NCBI RefSeq assembly: GCF_035046485.1
Contig: NC_085137.1
Location: 40,603,155 to 40,667,154 of the forward strand
Direction of reading: 5' to 3'
DNA: 64,000 nt
From: Aedes albopictus
Lineage: Eukaryota > Arthropoda > Insecta > Diptera > Culicidae
A program made the translations under genes and the position numbers. The notes under the pieces were generated by a model that was given only the letters and a program-made list of their open reading frames with translations, made no database searches and was not told the DNA's origin. This document shows positions 24,284 to 36,200 of the stretch, in pieces. Position 1 is the first letter of the stretch; each line of letters opens with the position of its first letter.

Positions 24284-27200
24284 ATGTCGTTCGATTTGTT
24301 GCCGGCGGAAATACTGCAGAAGATATTCGACTACGTCCCGCGAGCCGAGCAGCTGCAGAAAACATCGATCAGCCGCCGTTGGAACCAGCTGGCTCTGCGG
24401 GAAACCTATCTCATTCTGGCCTATGGCGAACAGGTAATCAACGAGAGGATACTCCGGCGGACCCAGCGGGGATACTGTTGCTTCTCGATGGAGTTCAGCG
24501 AAGCGTACGAGGTGCTGAAACCACGGCTGCAGATCTGTGCCGAGAAGTTCTTCCTGCGGAAGTTGATTTTAGACGGGATTCAGTCGTATGCTTTGGTGCT
24601 ATTCGCACAGGAATACCGCCAGTGGTTGAGGAGTGTGGTCCATCTGTCCGTTACGGTGACGAACAGGGTCGATTCCGGAAATGGCGAGGAGCATCTGGAT
24701 TTGCCTCGGCTGAGAGTCCTTTCCTGGACATGCAACACCGAAGAGGGCAACAAGGTTCTTCCCAAGTTTTCACTGAACGCACCAGCACTGGAAGATGTAT
24801 ACGTAGAATGCGCTGGAGATGTCGAACAGACTCCGTTAGTTCTGGAGCACACTACCAATCTCAAATCACTGGGAATATTCGTGCCAAAGATGATCCCCAC
24901 CATGTGTCCCAACGGATTGCTTGTTCTAGATTGTTTGAGAATCTACAATGCACCGAGTCCATTTGCATGGAATCTGGAACAGTTCCTTCTTCCCCGGCTG
25001 ACGGTTCTCGAGCTATGCGGATGTACAATTAACAGCGAATCCCTCTCTGCCTTGCGACAATTTCCCCATTTGGAAACTCTAATCATCCAAACGGAGACGC
25101 TCCACCTAATCAACCTGCACGCAATAGCCAATGCCCTACCGAAACTGAAGCAACTCCGACTTTTCGATGTACGGTGGACGCACAACCCGGAGGTCCTCAA
25201 TTTCCCGTCTCTGCAAATCCTCGACGTGAACGATACCACCCAAAATGGAGACGGTTGGCCCCTGGAAATCAACGCCCCCAACCTTATCACCCTCAAGGGA
25301 ACCGCTCTTAACCTCCTGGGCTTCGAACTGGCCAACCCGGCCTCCGTCAAGTGCATGCTGCTGCACGGGCTGTATTTGAACTACTTCCAGCCGCGCCTGT
25401 TCGCCTCGGTCATGATCCTGCACATCGACGTGCCCTGTGACGGTCGCCATCTGATGATCAACGAGTGCATCCACCAGTTCCCGAATCTGACCCGGCTGAC
25501 GCTGATCTTGCACGAGAAACAATCGCCGGTGCATCTCAGCGGACATCTGCTGGCCATCAGCTTTATCCATCTGCGTTATTTGCACCTGGGGAACTTCGAT
25601 CTGGATTACAACTTCCTCGTCGGGATGGGCAAGTGCCTCAAACTAAGGGTAAGATCATTGGGGATGGGATAATTTGAATTCATTGAATCATGGGAAATTA
25701 TTTTCTATACTTTTTATACCTAGAATTAAAACTAACGCAATAGGGTTTTGTACCATTTGGGCAGGTGTACCTATTTTGGGCACTTGCCGCTATAACTAAG
25801 TCAATTTCAAACCGATTTATTTGAAATTTTGTATAGAGTTAGATAATGTACGTGCCTAATTCTATACAAAATTTCAAATCAATCGGTTTGAAATTGACTT
25901 TGTTATAGCGGCAAATGCCCAAAATAGGTACACCTGCCCAAATGGTACAAGACCCTATGTAGAGGAATATCTTTCCAGAAATAACCAATGCTAGGTGAAA
26001 TTCCGTAACTTCTGGGAAAATTCTCGATCCTGCTTCTGACGAACTAAAAAAAAATCAGAAAGAATTCGAATACATCGACGCAGAACTCAAAGCGAATTAA
26101 GATTTATCTAAAAGTTTATCAAATTTTATAGAAATGTCTTTGGAATTCCTCACTTATATTTCTGTCATTTTTTTCTGTAGTATTGATGGTGTAAAGCCTA
26201 GTAGAATTTCTGAAGAGGATTGCCAAAAGTCCTGGAATTAAAAATCATACACATTCCTGAAAAAGGATACTCGCCAAATTCCCGGCAGAATTCCTTAAAA
26301 ATATCTTAAAATTTCTGTAATTGCCCTTAATTTCTCCTTAGGTAAAATTTTCGGATAACCAACTGAAATGGTATGTTAGACATTCGTAAAGCCTGAAGCT
26401 CATAGGCATAAATGCATTGGCGGAGGCAAAGGGGGGCAAGGGGGGGCACTTGACCCCCCTAACTCTAAATTTCCGTTTAAATACGCCAAAAAATGTTTCA
26501 GAAAAATTAACCCTCTAATACCCAAATTTTTGATTTTGATCTAAATATCATTTTTCGTCATCTAAAATCGATTTAAACATGTTTTGGAAGATGAATCTTT
26601 TTAATTCTTGATATCGTGAATTTCAGTTTTTGATTTTTCTAATTTTTATTTTTGAACATCCCCACACTTTTATATTTTTCCTGGAAGCCAATTAGGGGAA
26701 CGGATTTTTTTGAGATGACAACATTTTGAGATTTTATGATTATTGTTGAAATATTATTATTTTAATTTTTTTTCACAGAAAATTTTATATTCCGTGTAAT
26801 TTTAAGGAAAATAATTTTAGAGTGTATTCGATTCCCTTAAACTAATAAACAAGGATAGAATGATTTGGGAAAAATTTAAAATATATTAATTGTAGCGATT
26901 CAATACAAAATCAACATTGACTTCTAAAAGGTGACTTAAACATCAATTTTTCAATGATTTAAAAAAAATGTAAATACGTTTTAAAATACACCAAAAACCA
27001 TTTTGAGATATACAGAACAGTCCTAAATATCAGCCAAAAATATAAAAAAACGATTTTCGACGAAACAAAAATTACAAAAATGCTCAAAATATACCCCGTC
27101 TAAAGGCGGGATTGGGCGGCAGCAAATTTCACTAGATACGAAAAAAAATGTTTCAGAAAATTAATAAAATATATAGAATCAATTTGGCGCCAGCAAATTT

Positions 27201-30200
27201 CACTAGATACGCCAAAAAATGTTTCAGAAAAAATTAACAAAATAAATAGAATCATTTTGGCGCCAGCAAATTTCACTAGATACGCCAAAAAATGTTTCAG
27301 AAAAATCAACAAAATAAATAGAATCATTTTGGCGCCAGCAAATTTTACTAGATACGCCAAAAAATGTTTCAGAAAAATTAACAAAATAAATAGAATCAAT
27401 TTTGCGCCAGCAAATTTCACTAGATACGCCAAAAAATGTTTCAGAAAAATTAACAAAATAAATAGAATCATTTTGGCGCCAGCAAATTTTACTAGATACG
27501 CCAAAAAATGTTTCAGAAAAATTAACAAAATAAATAGAATCATTTTGGCGCCAGCAAATTTCACTAGATACGCCAAAAAATGTTTCAGAAAAATTAACAA
27601 AATAAATAGAATCATTTTGGCGCCAGCAAATTTTACTAGATACGCCAAAAAATGTTTCAGAAAAATTTACAAAATAAATAGAATCAATTTTGCGCCAGCA
27701 AATTTCACTAGATACGCCAAAAAATGTTTCAGAAAAATTAACAAAATAAATAGAATCATTTTGGCGCCAGCAAATTTTACTAGATACGCCAAAAAATGTT
27801 TCAGAAAAATTAACAAAATAAATAGAATCATTTTGGCGCCAGCAAATTTTACTAGATACGCCAAAAAATGTTTCAGAAAAATTAACAAAATAAATAGAAT
27901 CAATTTTGCGCCAGCAAATTTCACTAGATACGCCAAAAAATGTTTCAGAAAAATTAACAAAATAAATAGAATCATTTTGGCGCCAGCAAATTTTACTAGA
28001 TACGCCAAAAAATGTTTCAGAAAAATTAACAAAATAAATAGAATCATTTTGGCGCCAGCAAATTTCACTAGATACGCCAAAAAATGTTTCAGAAAAATTA
28101 ACAAAATAAATAGAATCATTTTGGCGCCAGCAAATTTTACTAGATACGCCAAAAAATGTTTCAGAAAAATTAACAAAATAAATAGAATCATTTTGGCGCC
28201 AGCAAATTTCACTAGATACGCCAAAAAATGTTTCAGAAAAATTAACAAAATAAATAGAATCATTTTGGCGCCAGCAAATTTTACTAGATACGCCAAAAAA
28301 TGTTTCAGAAAAATTAACAAAATAAATAGAATCAATTTTGCGCCAGCAAATTTCACTAGATACGCCAAAAAATGTTTCAGAAAATTAATAAAATATATAG
28401 AATTAATTTGGCGCCAGAAAATTTCACTAGATACGCCAAAAAATGTTTCAGAAAAATTAATAAAATATATAGAATCAATTTGGCGCCAGCAAATTTCATT
28501 AGATACGCCAAAAAATGTTTCAGAAAAATTAACAAAATAAATAGAATCATTTTGGCGCCAGCAAATTTCACTAGATACGCCAAAAAATGTTTCAGAAAAA
28601 TTAATAAAATAGATAGAATCATTTGGGCGTCTGGAAGTTGAACTAGATTTGCCAAAGTAGTTTTTCCAACTTAAAGAAAATATTTGCTTTTTGGTCGGCT
28701 GTGTTGAAAATAGACAAGTTGAAATGGAAGATTTCGGACAAAAAATCTACGTGGTTCTGCTGGGTGCGATTTGAACCTCTTGGAATACAAGTGTGGATTT
28801 GAACCGGGCAAGTAAAACTGAGACTAACAATTGATAATGTCTGTATTTGTTGAAGGTTTTAACGAGAATAAATTACTGTGTGAATATTACAAATGTCTTC
28901 AAATAACAAATGACTGCTGCGATTGAACAATCTCAGGTTGATCATACGATAGCACTATCCAATACTCCTCCTCAACGTGAGTTGTTGCTTCATATCCAGG
29001 CCACACATCTTCCTGAGCAGTTCCAGTCGGTTCTTAGATAACGGTTTTGTAAATAAGTCTGCTAACATTGTTTCTGTTGGGCAGTATTTGAAACATACAA
29101 TATCGCTCTGTTTGAGATGCTTGGCAAAATGAAATCTTGTTGCGATATGTTTGGTTCTGTTACTAAATTTTTCGTTGTTTAGCATTTGGAGGCAGCTTTG
29201 GTTGTCTTCGTGAATAGTGATAGATACATTTTCTCCGAAGTCCCTCAGCAAACGTTGCAGCCATAATGCTTCCTGTGATGCCTCCGATAATGCAACAAAC
29301 TCCGCCTCTGCAGTAGAAAGAGATACACACGTCTGCTTGCGGCACGCCCAAGATATTGTGCCACCGTTGTACTGGAAAATGTACCCGCTGTTGGACTTCC
29401 TATCTTCACGGCATTCCGCCCAGTCAGCATCGGCATATCCCGCAAGTTCGGAAGGTTCTCCAATATTGCTCAGGCGTAGCTTCATGTCGCAGGTTCCTTT
29501 CAAATAGCGTACCACTCTCTTTAGCTCATTCCAGTCCTGTTGCGATGGATTTGCGGTCTTCCGGCTCAGTATTGATATCGATGCAGAAATATCCGGTCTT
29601 GAGTTCACCGCCAAATAAAGTAGCTTTCCAACGATCTGTTGATACACCTGATTGTCCGGGAGTGGAGTTCCTTGATCAGCATGTTTCTCGTAACCAGGAT
29701 CCAGCGGAATACTTGATGGCTTTGCGTCTTGAAGGTTGGCACATTGAACTACATCAGCTATGTACTTCCGTTGACTGATGAAGTAATCACCGGCTTCATT
29801 ACGTTCTACGTCCAGTCCCAAGTAACATCGAATATCTCCAAGGCTTTTAATCTCGAACTCGCTCTTCAAGGTTCGTTCCAGGATGTCTACGATCATTGGA
29901 TCTTCGCTAGCCGCTATGAGATCATCCACATAAATAAGGACGTAACTCCACTTGCCATTCACGCATTTCCGGTACAAGCATGGGTCAGCTTCGCCTTGTT
30001 CGTAACCAATGGACAGCAGTACTTCGTGAAGCGAGTAGTGTGCGGTAGTTCGGCAGCAGCAAAGTTTCGCGCGCTCGCTGTGCTAGATTTTTGCGATTTT
30101 TTTTCCTCTTCCCTCTGCGGGGCTCCGACGAGGGGACGCCAAGCAGTCAGTAGTGTGCGGTAGTTCGGCAGCAGCAAAGTTTCGCGCGCTCGCTGTGCTA

Positions 30201-33200
30201 GATTTTTGCGATTTTTTTTCCTCTTCCCTCTGCGGGGCTCCGACGAGGGGACGCCAAGCAGTCAGTAGTGTGCGGTAGTTCGGCAGCAGCAATGTTTCGC
30301 GCGCTCGCTTTGCTAGATTTTTGCGATTTTATTTCCTCTTCCCTCTGCGGGGCTCCGACGACGGGACGCCAAGCAGTCAGTAGTGTGCGGTAGTTCGGCA
30401 GCAGCAAAGTTTCGCGCGCTCGCTGTGCTAGATTTTTGCGATTTTTTTTCCTCTTCCCTCTGCGGGGCTCCGACGAGGGGACGCCAAGCAGTCAGTAGTG
30501 TGCGGTAGTTCGGCAGCAGCAAAGTTTCGCGCGCTCGCTTTGCTAGATTTTTGCGAGAGTGAGTTTGTGGAGGCAAAGTGTACAGGCCGCGTTTTCATTC
30601 GGTCGTCGTCGTCGTCTATTTGACTGTTTATCTTCGTACGGGGTGATTTAGTGCGTTTTTGGAGGCAAAGTGTACAGGCCGCGTTTTCATTCGGTCGTCG
30701 TCGTCGTCTATTTGACTGCTCATTTTCGTACGGGGCGATTTATGATACGATAAATGCAACAAACAACATTTTTTGCGATTTTAGTCAACAGACATTGAAA
30801 TGTTCGTCACGTCAAGTGTCGGCCCAAGTTCCAAAGCCACGTTGGTTCAAATCACTTTATTTTCTCTTTCGTTAATTTTCGCACTTCGAAAACTATCTGA
30901 ATGGTTCGTCATCTTCGATGTCGGCATGTGTTTTGTTTTAGTCCAAATGAAAATAAGTGGTTTGATATTAATAGGGTTGCATGAATCACTCCACTTACCA
31001 AAGTGAACTCATATCATGCGCCCTTTCCCCTCCCCACTAACAAAAAGTCCTTCCCATGACAGACGTGGAGACGCAGAGGTGATCTCGGTCTTTAGTAAGC
31101 AACGCACGTCATAATAACATTCCTTTCCTTCCTCGATGACCGTAAGGACGTGGCCGGCGCCGTTATTGACCTAATAAAGTTTGGAATTCTCGAAGATGCA
31201 CATTGAGGACGGTAAGCTACTCCCAAGCTCCGTCTGTTGGTTCCTTGTGCAACTTCGATTGTTCTGGTCAATCACGGAGTAGCAACTACGAATAGTACGG
31301 TCACCTATGCTCATGCTCAATGGACAGCAGTACTTCGTGAAGCCGTTGATTCCAGGCACGGGCCGCCTGTTTTAATCCGTTTAAGCTTTTCTTCAAGCGG
31401 CAAACCTTGTTTTCAGCATTCTTGACTGCAAACCCTGGAGGTTGTTTCATAAATATCTCCTCCTCAAGTTGCCCATGGAGAAAAGCGGTCTTCACATCAA
31501 ATTGTTTCACCATCATTTTTCGCTTGGCAGCCACACTCATCAGCGTCCGGAAAGTTGTTTGTCGAACGACGGGAGCAAACACTTCGTAGTAGTCTGTGCC
31601 GTAACGTTGACTAAATCCTTGGGCCACTAATCTCGCCTTGTAACGTTGAACTTGTCCATTCAAGTTTCGTTTCCGAGTGAAAACCCATTTGCAGCCAATA
31701 GCACGTTTTCCCGGGGGCAGGTCAACCAGTTCCCAAGTTTGATTCGACTCGATAGACTGCAACTCTTCCATTATTGCCTCTCGCCACTGTACCTTCTGAG
31801 GGCATGACAGTGCTTCACGGACGTTTCGTGGCTCCTCCTGAACTTCAGCTTCGGCACTACAAGCATACTTATTCGGCATCTTACCTTTGGTAGATCTGGT
31901 TGATCGTCTCAATTGCTCGACTTCATTATCCGCTTCAAGTTCCACAAAGGTGTCTTCGCTAGATGTGCTTGTATTCGCGTCATCAGAGAACCAGTATTCA
32001 TCGTCAGAATCGGTCGCAGCTTCACAGCCAAGTTCACGATCACCTTCAGGTTCAGCATCACGACTAGCTTCCAATGGCACAACAACTTCTTTCAAAGAAT
32101 CATCATCGTTAACCACATTGGAGGATTGCAGGAACTTCACATCACGGCTTACGGTCACTTTTCCAGTAGCGATATTCAGCAAACGATAAGCTTTGGACTC
32201 TTCACTGTAGCCAACAAACTTCAGTTTGATCGCCTTTTCATCCAGCTTGACCCGCTTCTCACCAGGAACGTGACAGTATGCATCAGTACCAAAACGACGG
32301 ATGTGCTTGAGACTTGGTTTTGATCCGAACCATCGTTCGTAGGGGGTTCCTTCAATTGCCTTTGACGGTAGGCGATTTTGTAGATAATTCGCTGTCATCA
32401 CTGCTTCTCCCCAAAAACGTTTGTGCAAATCAGCATCAATCAACATACACCTTGCCATCTCGACCAAACTTCTGTTCTTGCGTTCTGCTGTTCCATTCTG
32501 CTCGGGCGTGTACGGTGCTGTGTACTGAAACTTGATTCCATTTTGCTTCAGATATGCTTTCACATCGTTTCCGGTATACTCGCCGCCTCGATCCGAGCGT
32601 ATGATCTTGGGTTTTCGTCCAAACTGAGTCTTCGTCATTTCTACGAACTCTTTCAGCTTCGATAGTACTTCTGACTTCCTGCGCAAAACATAAACCGTTG
32701 TGTACTTGCTATAGTCGTCTATTAGTGTTAGGAAAAACCTCCTTCCTCCTGGAGTTGCAGTTCGCATGGGGCCACAAACGTCACTGTGCACTAATTCCAG
32801 GATTTCACTTGACTTGCTCTGGGACGTCTTCGGAAATGGGAGACGGTGCATTTTTCCCTTTATGCAAACTTCACATTCACTGCTGCAGTCGCACCTTTTG
32901 TACTTCACACCGATCGCCAAATCGCTGAACTTTTTCACAGCTTCACAATCACGGTGGCCGAAACGCCGATGCCATTCATGGATACAGTGTTCTCCAGACG
33001 TAACCAATGATGCAGATTCCTTCAACGTTTCCAGGACAAACAAGTTGTTTCGCTGTTTTGCTATGGCTCCAACGACTTCATTTCGTGAAATTTCCGCACC
33101 GTTACGATCAAAACTCACCGTGTATTCCTTTTGTACTAAACGCTTCACTGACATCAGGTTTGATTTCATTTCTGGTACAAACAGCACTGCATCCATCGTA

Positions 33201-36200
33201 ACCGTTCGCTTATTTCCAGCATGGTCCAGCAATTCAAGCTTTCCAGATCCACGGCCAGAGGACTTCACTTTGGTTCCGTTTGCTACCCAAATGTCTTCAC
33301 GTATACCTTCATCCAGTGAATCGAAAAAACTTCGGTAGTTTGCGATGTGGCACGTAGCACCTGAGTCCAGGATCCAACGTTCATCTTGAGTAGCTGAATC
33401 TTCAACGCAGAAACCCCAATGCTCGTCATCGTCGCCTTGATGCACACTGTTGACTTTCTCCTTGGAAGTTTTCGTTCTCTTCTTCTGGGTTTCTTTCCAG
33501 GCCTTGAATTTCTGACAATCCACCTTTTGATGACCAGGTTTCTTGCAGAAAAAACATTTCATGACCTTCGGACCAGTTTGAAGCGCCGTTTCTGAGTCTT
33601 CAATGCTTCCACGATTTCTCCGCTTGCTCCACTCATCAACTAGCTTACCTTTAACAAGATCCAGTGTCAAATCGTCTTCAGATCTGGCCTCCAATGCCGT
33701 CACAAGCGTATCGTATTCTTCAGAGAGACTGCTGAACATGATTGCCACCAGCCAACTTTCATCCAGTACCTTGTCGGGCTGAAGTCCGTTGAGTTTGTCG
33801 AATAGTTCCACCAATCTTCCGATATGGATCTCCATGTCACCGTTGTTCTCCAGTCGCAGCGCACAAATCCTACGCATGATCGAGACCTTGGTACTCAGAG
33901 TCCGCTTCACATGGAAATTCTCCAAACTTTTCCAGGCTTCAGCTGCAGTCTTGGCCTTCCTAATGTGGACGAGCTGACTATCCTCGACGGCCAAACCAAT
34001 TGTCGCTAGGGCTTGTTCGTCTTTTTCGGTCCAATTTGCAGGAGCAGGGTTCGGCTTCGGTTCATTGACGACCTTCCAGCAACCTTCTTTGGTCAGAAGC
34101 AACTTCATTTTGAAACTCCAGTTGTCGAAATTCGAGCCGTTCAACTTCGGGAAACACACCATCCGATCGCCCATTTTGATCTGCTGCTCTTGGATTCGTC
34201 AACTTCAAAAAATCTTCAACAACCTTATTCTTGTTCCGGATTCACAGCCGAGGGCCCATAACCTCTTGGAATACAAGTGTGGATTTGAACCGGGCAAGTA
34301 AAACTGAGACTAACAATTGATAATGTCTGTATTTGTTGAAGGTTTTAACGAGAATAAATTACTGTGTGAATATTACAAATGTCTTCAAATAACAAATGAC
34401 TGCTGCGATTGAACAATATCAGGTTGATCATACGATAGCACTATCCAATAGAACCCACGTCTCTCCAATTCGCTAGACAGGGTGCGTTGGCCAACTTCGC
34501 CACAGAACAGAAGTAATGATTCTGCGAAGCCAAAAGCCAAAATAACATGTTCTCATTCAGGGTGTCTAGTGTCTACTACTTGGAAAAAAAACCTGGAAAA
34601 CACGGAATCCTCAGGGAATTTTATTGAACAGGGAAAAACCTGGAATACTCAGGGAATAACTTGAATATTCAGGGAAATTTAGCTCAGATAACAAATAAAA
34701 CATTGGGTCGAATCAGGGACGTGCAATTTCGAAAGGAAAACGAAAGCTGTACCAAATCGTTTCCCATGCGACGGGACTGCTGCGATGCTTCATAACTCAC
34801 ACTGCAACACGCTCGTTCATTACTGCTACTGAAACAAGTGTGTTTGAAAATAGAAGTGAAACACTTTGGATTTTCGTTTCAATTGTGGGTCATTGAAAAA
34901 AATCAATGTGCCAAAAACACTATTTAAAACAATTTTTCAAATTGTGGTGCACACCAATAGAATGATAGTTATGTTTTATGAAAAAGGAACACAAGTTCGA
35001 CCGCTTAAATCCAATTAACCGGCGCCCGTAACCATTGAGAGACTAACGCGCAAGAGTGAGGCACTACTGCTCTGCCGAGTGAAGCACAAGCAGCGCGACC
35101 CCGAAGAGAGACTACCGAGTGGTACGATGAATGAGAACGTTTCCCAAATCTAAAGACACTATATGCAAAGACACGAAATGTTCCAATTGGAATTCCAAAT
35201 TTGCTGTCAATGTCATTCCAATCGAGCAGGAGACCTGTCAAACGCACTTTAAAAGCATTGCTCGACAGCATCATCGTCATCACGCGACAATCATCATCAA
35301 TAGCAACAATCATCAGATTTCGTGTCTTTAGCATACAGTGTCTTTACCCAAATCGAAAAGAAAGACTAGAATAGTGTATCAAACAGATAAAGTGACTCAT
35401 TCAAATGTTGCATGAAAGTGTATCATTGAAACGAAATTGAACGCCCCTGGGTCGAATAATAGACATACTTCTATTGGTCGAATCAATAAATGGTTGCGAA
35501 CTTTACCCTTCACTTGTAGAAGTAGAATCCAAAGAGTTTACTACATTGCACAATGGTCCGCGGGCCGTAATTAAGTGGAAAAAATTAATTACGCCTTAAC
35601 TATTAGTTTTAGCTATATGTTGTCTTCGGGAAAGTTTCTTTATATTTTTTGAACATTTCTTCCAATAATGTAAAATTAGGGTGGTCCAAATGGTTCTCAA
35701 GATCACAATGTCAACTTTTTATTGTTTTCATATAGAGCAATGAAATGTTCTACAAAGTTGAAAAGCACTGAATTTTGAACAACTTTGCCGAAAAAAACCA
35801 TATTGCTATCTCTTATGGTTCCAGAGATATTATTTTTTAAAGAAAAAAAATAGGGTGATACCCGAAAAAAAGGTTTGCTTTCAATAACTTTTTATTCATT
35901 GATTTCTCGCAAAAACTTTGTTCCGAGCAGTTTTAGTGCATTTAATATGCAACATTTTTTCCAAAGACCGCAAAGTTCTATATCCTCAATTTAAAAAGGT
36001 ATTCATGGTTTTCTTCTAAAAATGGCTTATTTTTGACACTGAATATCTCAGAAGGGCGCAAGCCGATTTCAAATCTTTTGGCCTTGTTCACAAGATCTTA
36101 TTTTCATCTTTCAATGGTGAAAAACCTAAAAGGGTGTTTTTTGTTTGAAGCGTTTAAATTAATTTTGAAAATACGGAATTTTTCATAGAAAAAGGGCCCT

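Larger units (their letters stand above)
28778..34450 (-). mobile_element. Ty1/copia LTR retrotransposon, interrupted
   Basis: A 5,673-bp element on the - strand: two 187-bp LTRs (28778-28964 and 34264-34450) that look almost identical, with a perfect 5-bp duplication GAACC (28773-28777 and 34451-34455). The internal region encodes gag, protease, integrase, reverse transcriptase and RNase H in the copia order. Next to the 5' LTR lies GGTTATGGGCCC, complementary to the anticodon region of initiator tRNA-Met, as used by copia. A purine run (TTGAGGAGGAG) precedes the 3' LTR. The coding region is cut by a 1.3-kb insertion at 30033-31317, so this copy is not intact. Confidence 0.93.

Noticed and set aside
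27257..28540. 427-codon repetitive protein with a 24-residue period, and matching frames on the other strand
   Set aside because: The 72-bp satellite unit is divisible by three and free of stops in several frames; openness on both strands shows it is a property of the repeat.
27110..28640. CRISPR-like array
   Set aside because: Units are contiguous with no unique spacers, and the genome is an insect's.
29959..30576. Four similar proteins starting MLLPNYRTLLTAWRP
   Set aside because: They are readings of the 115-bp tandem units on the - strand, each ended by the next unit.
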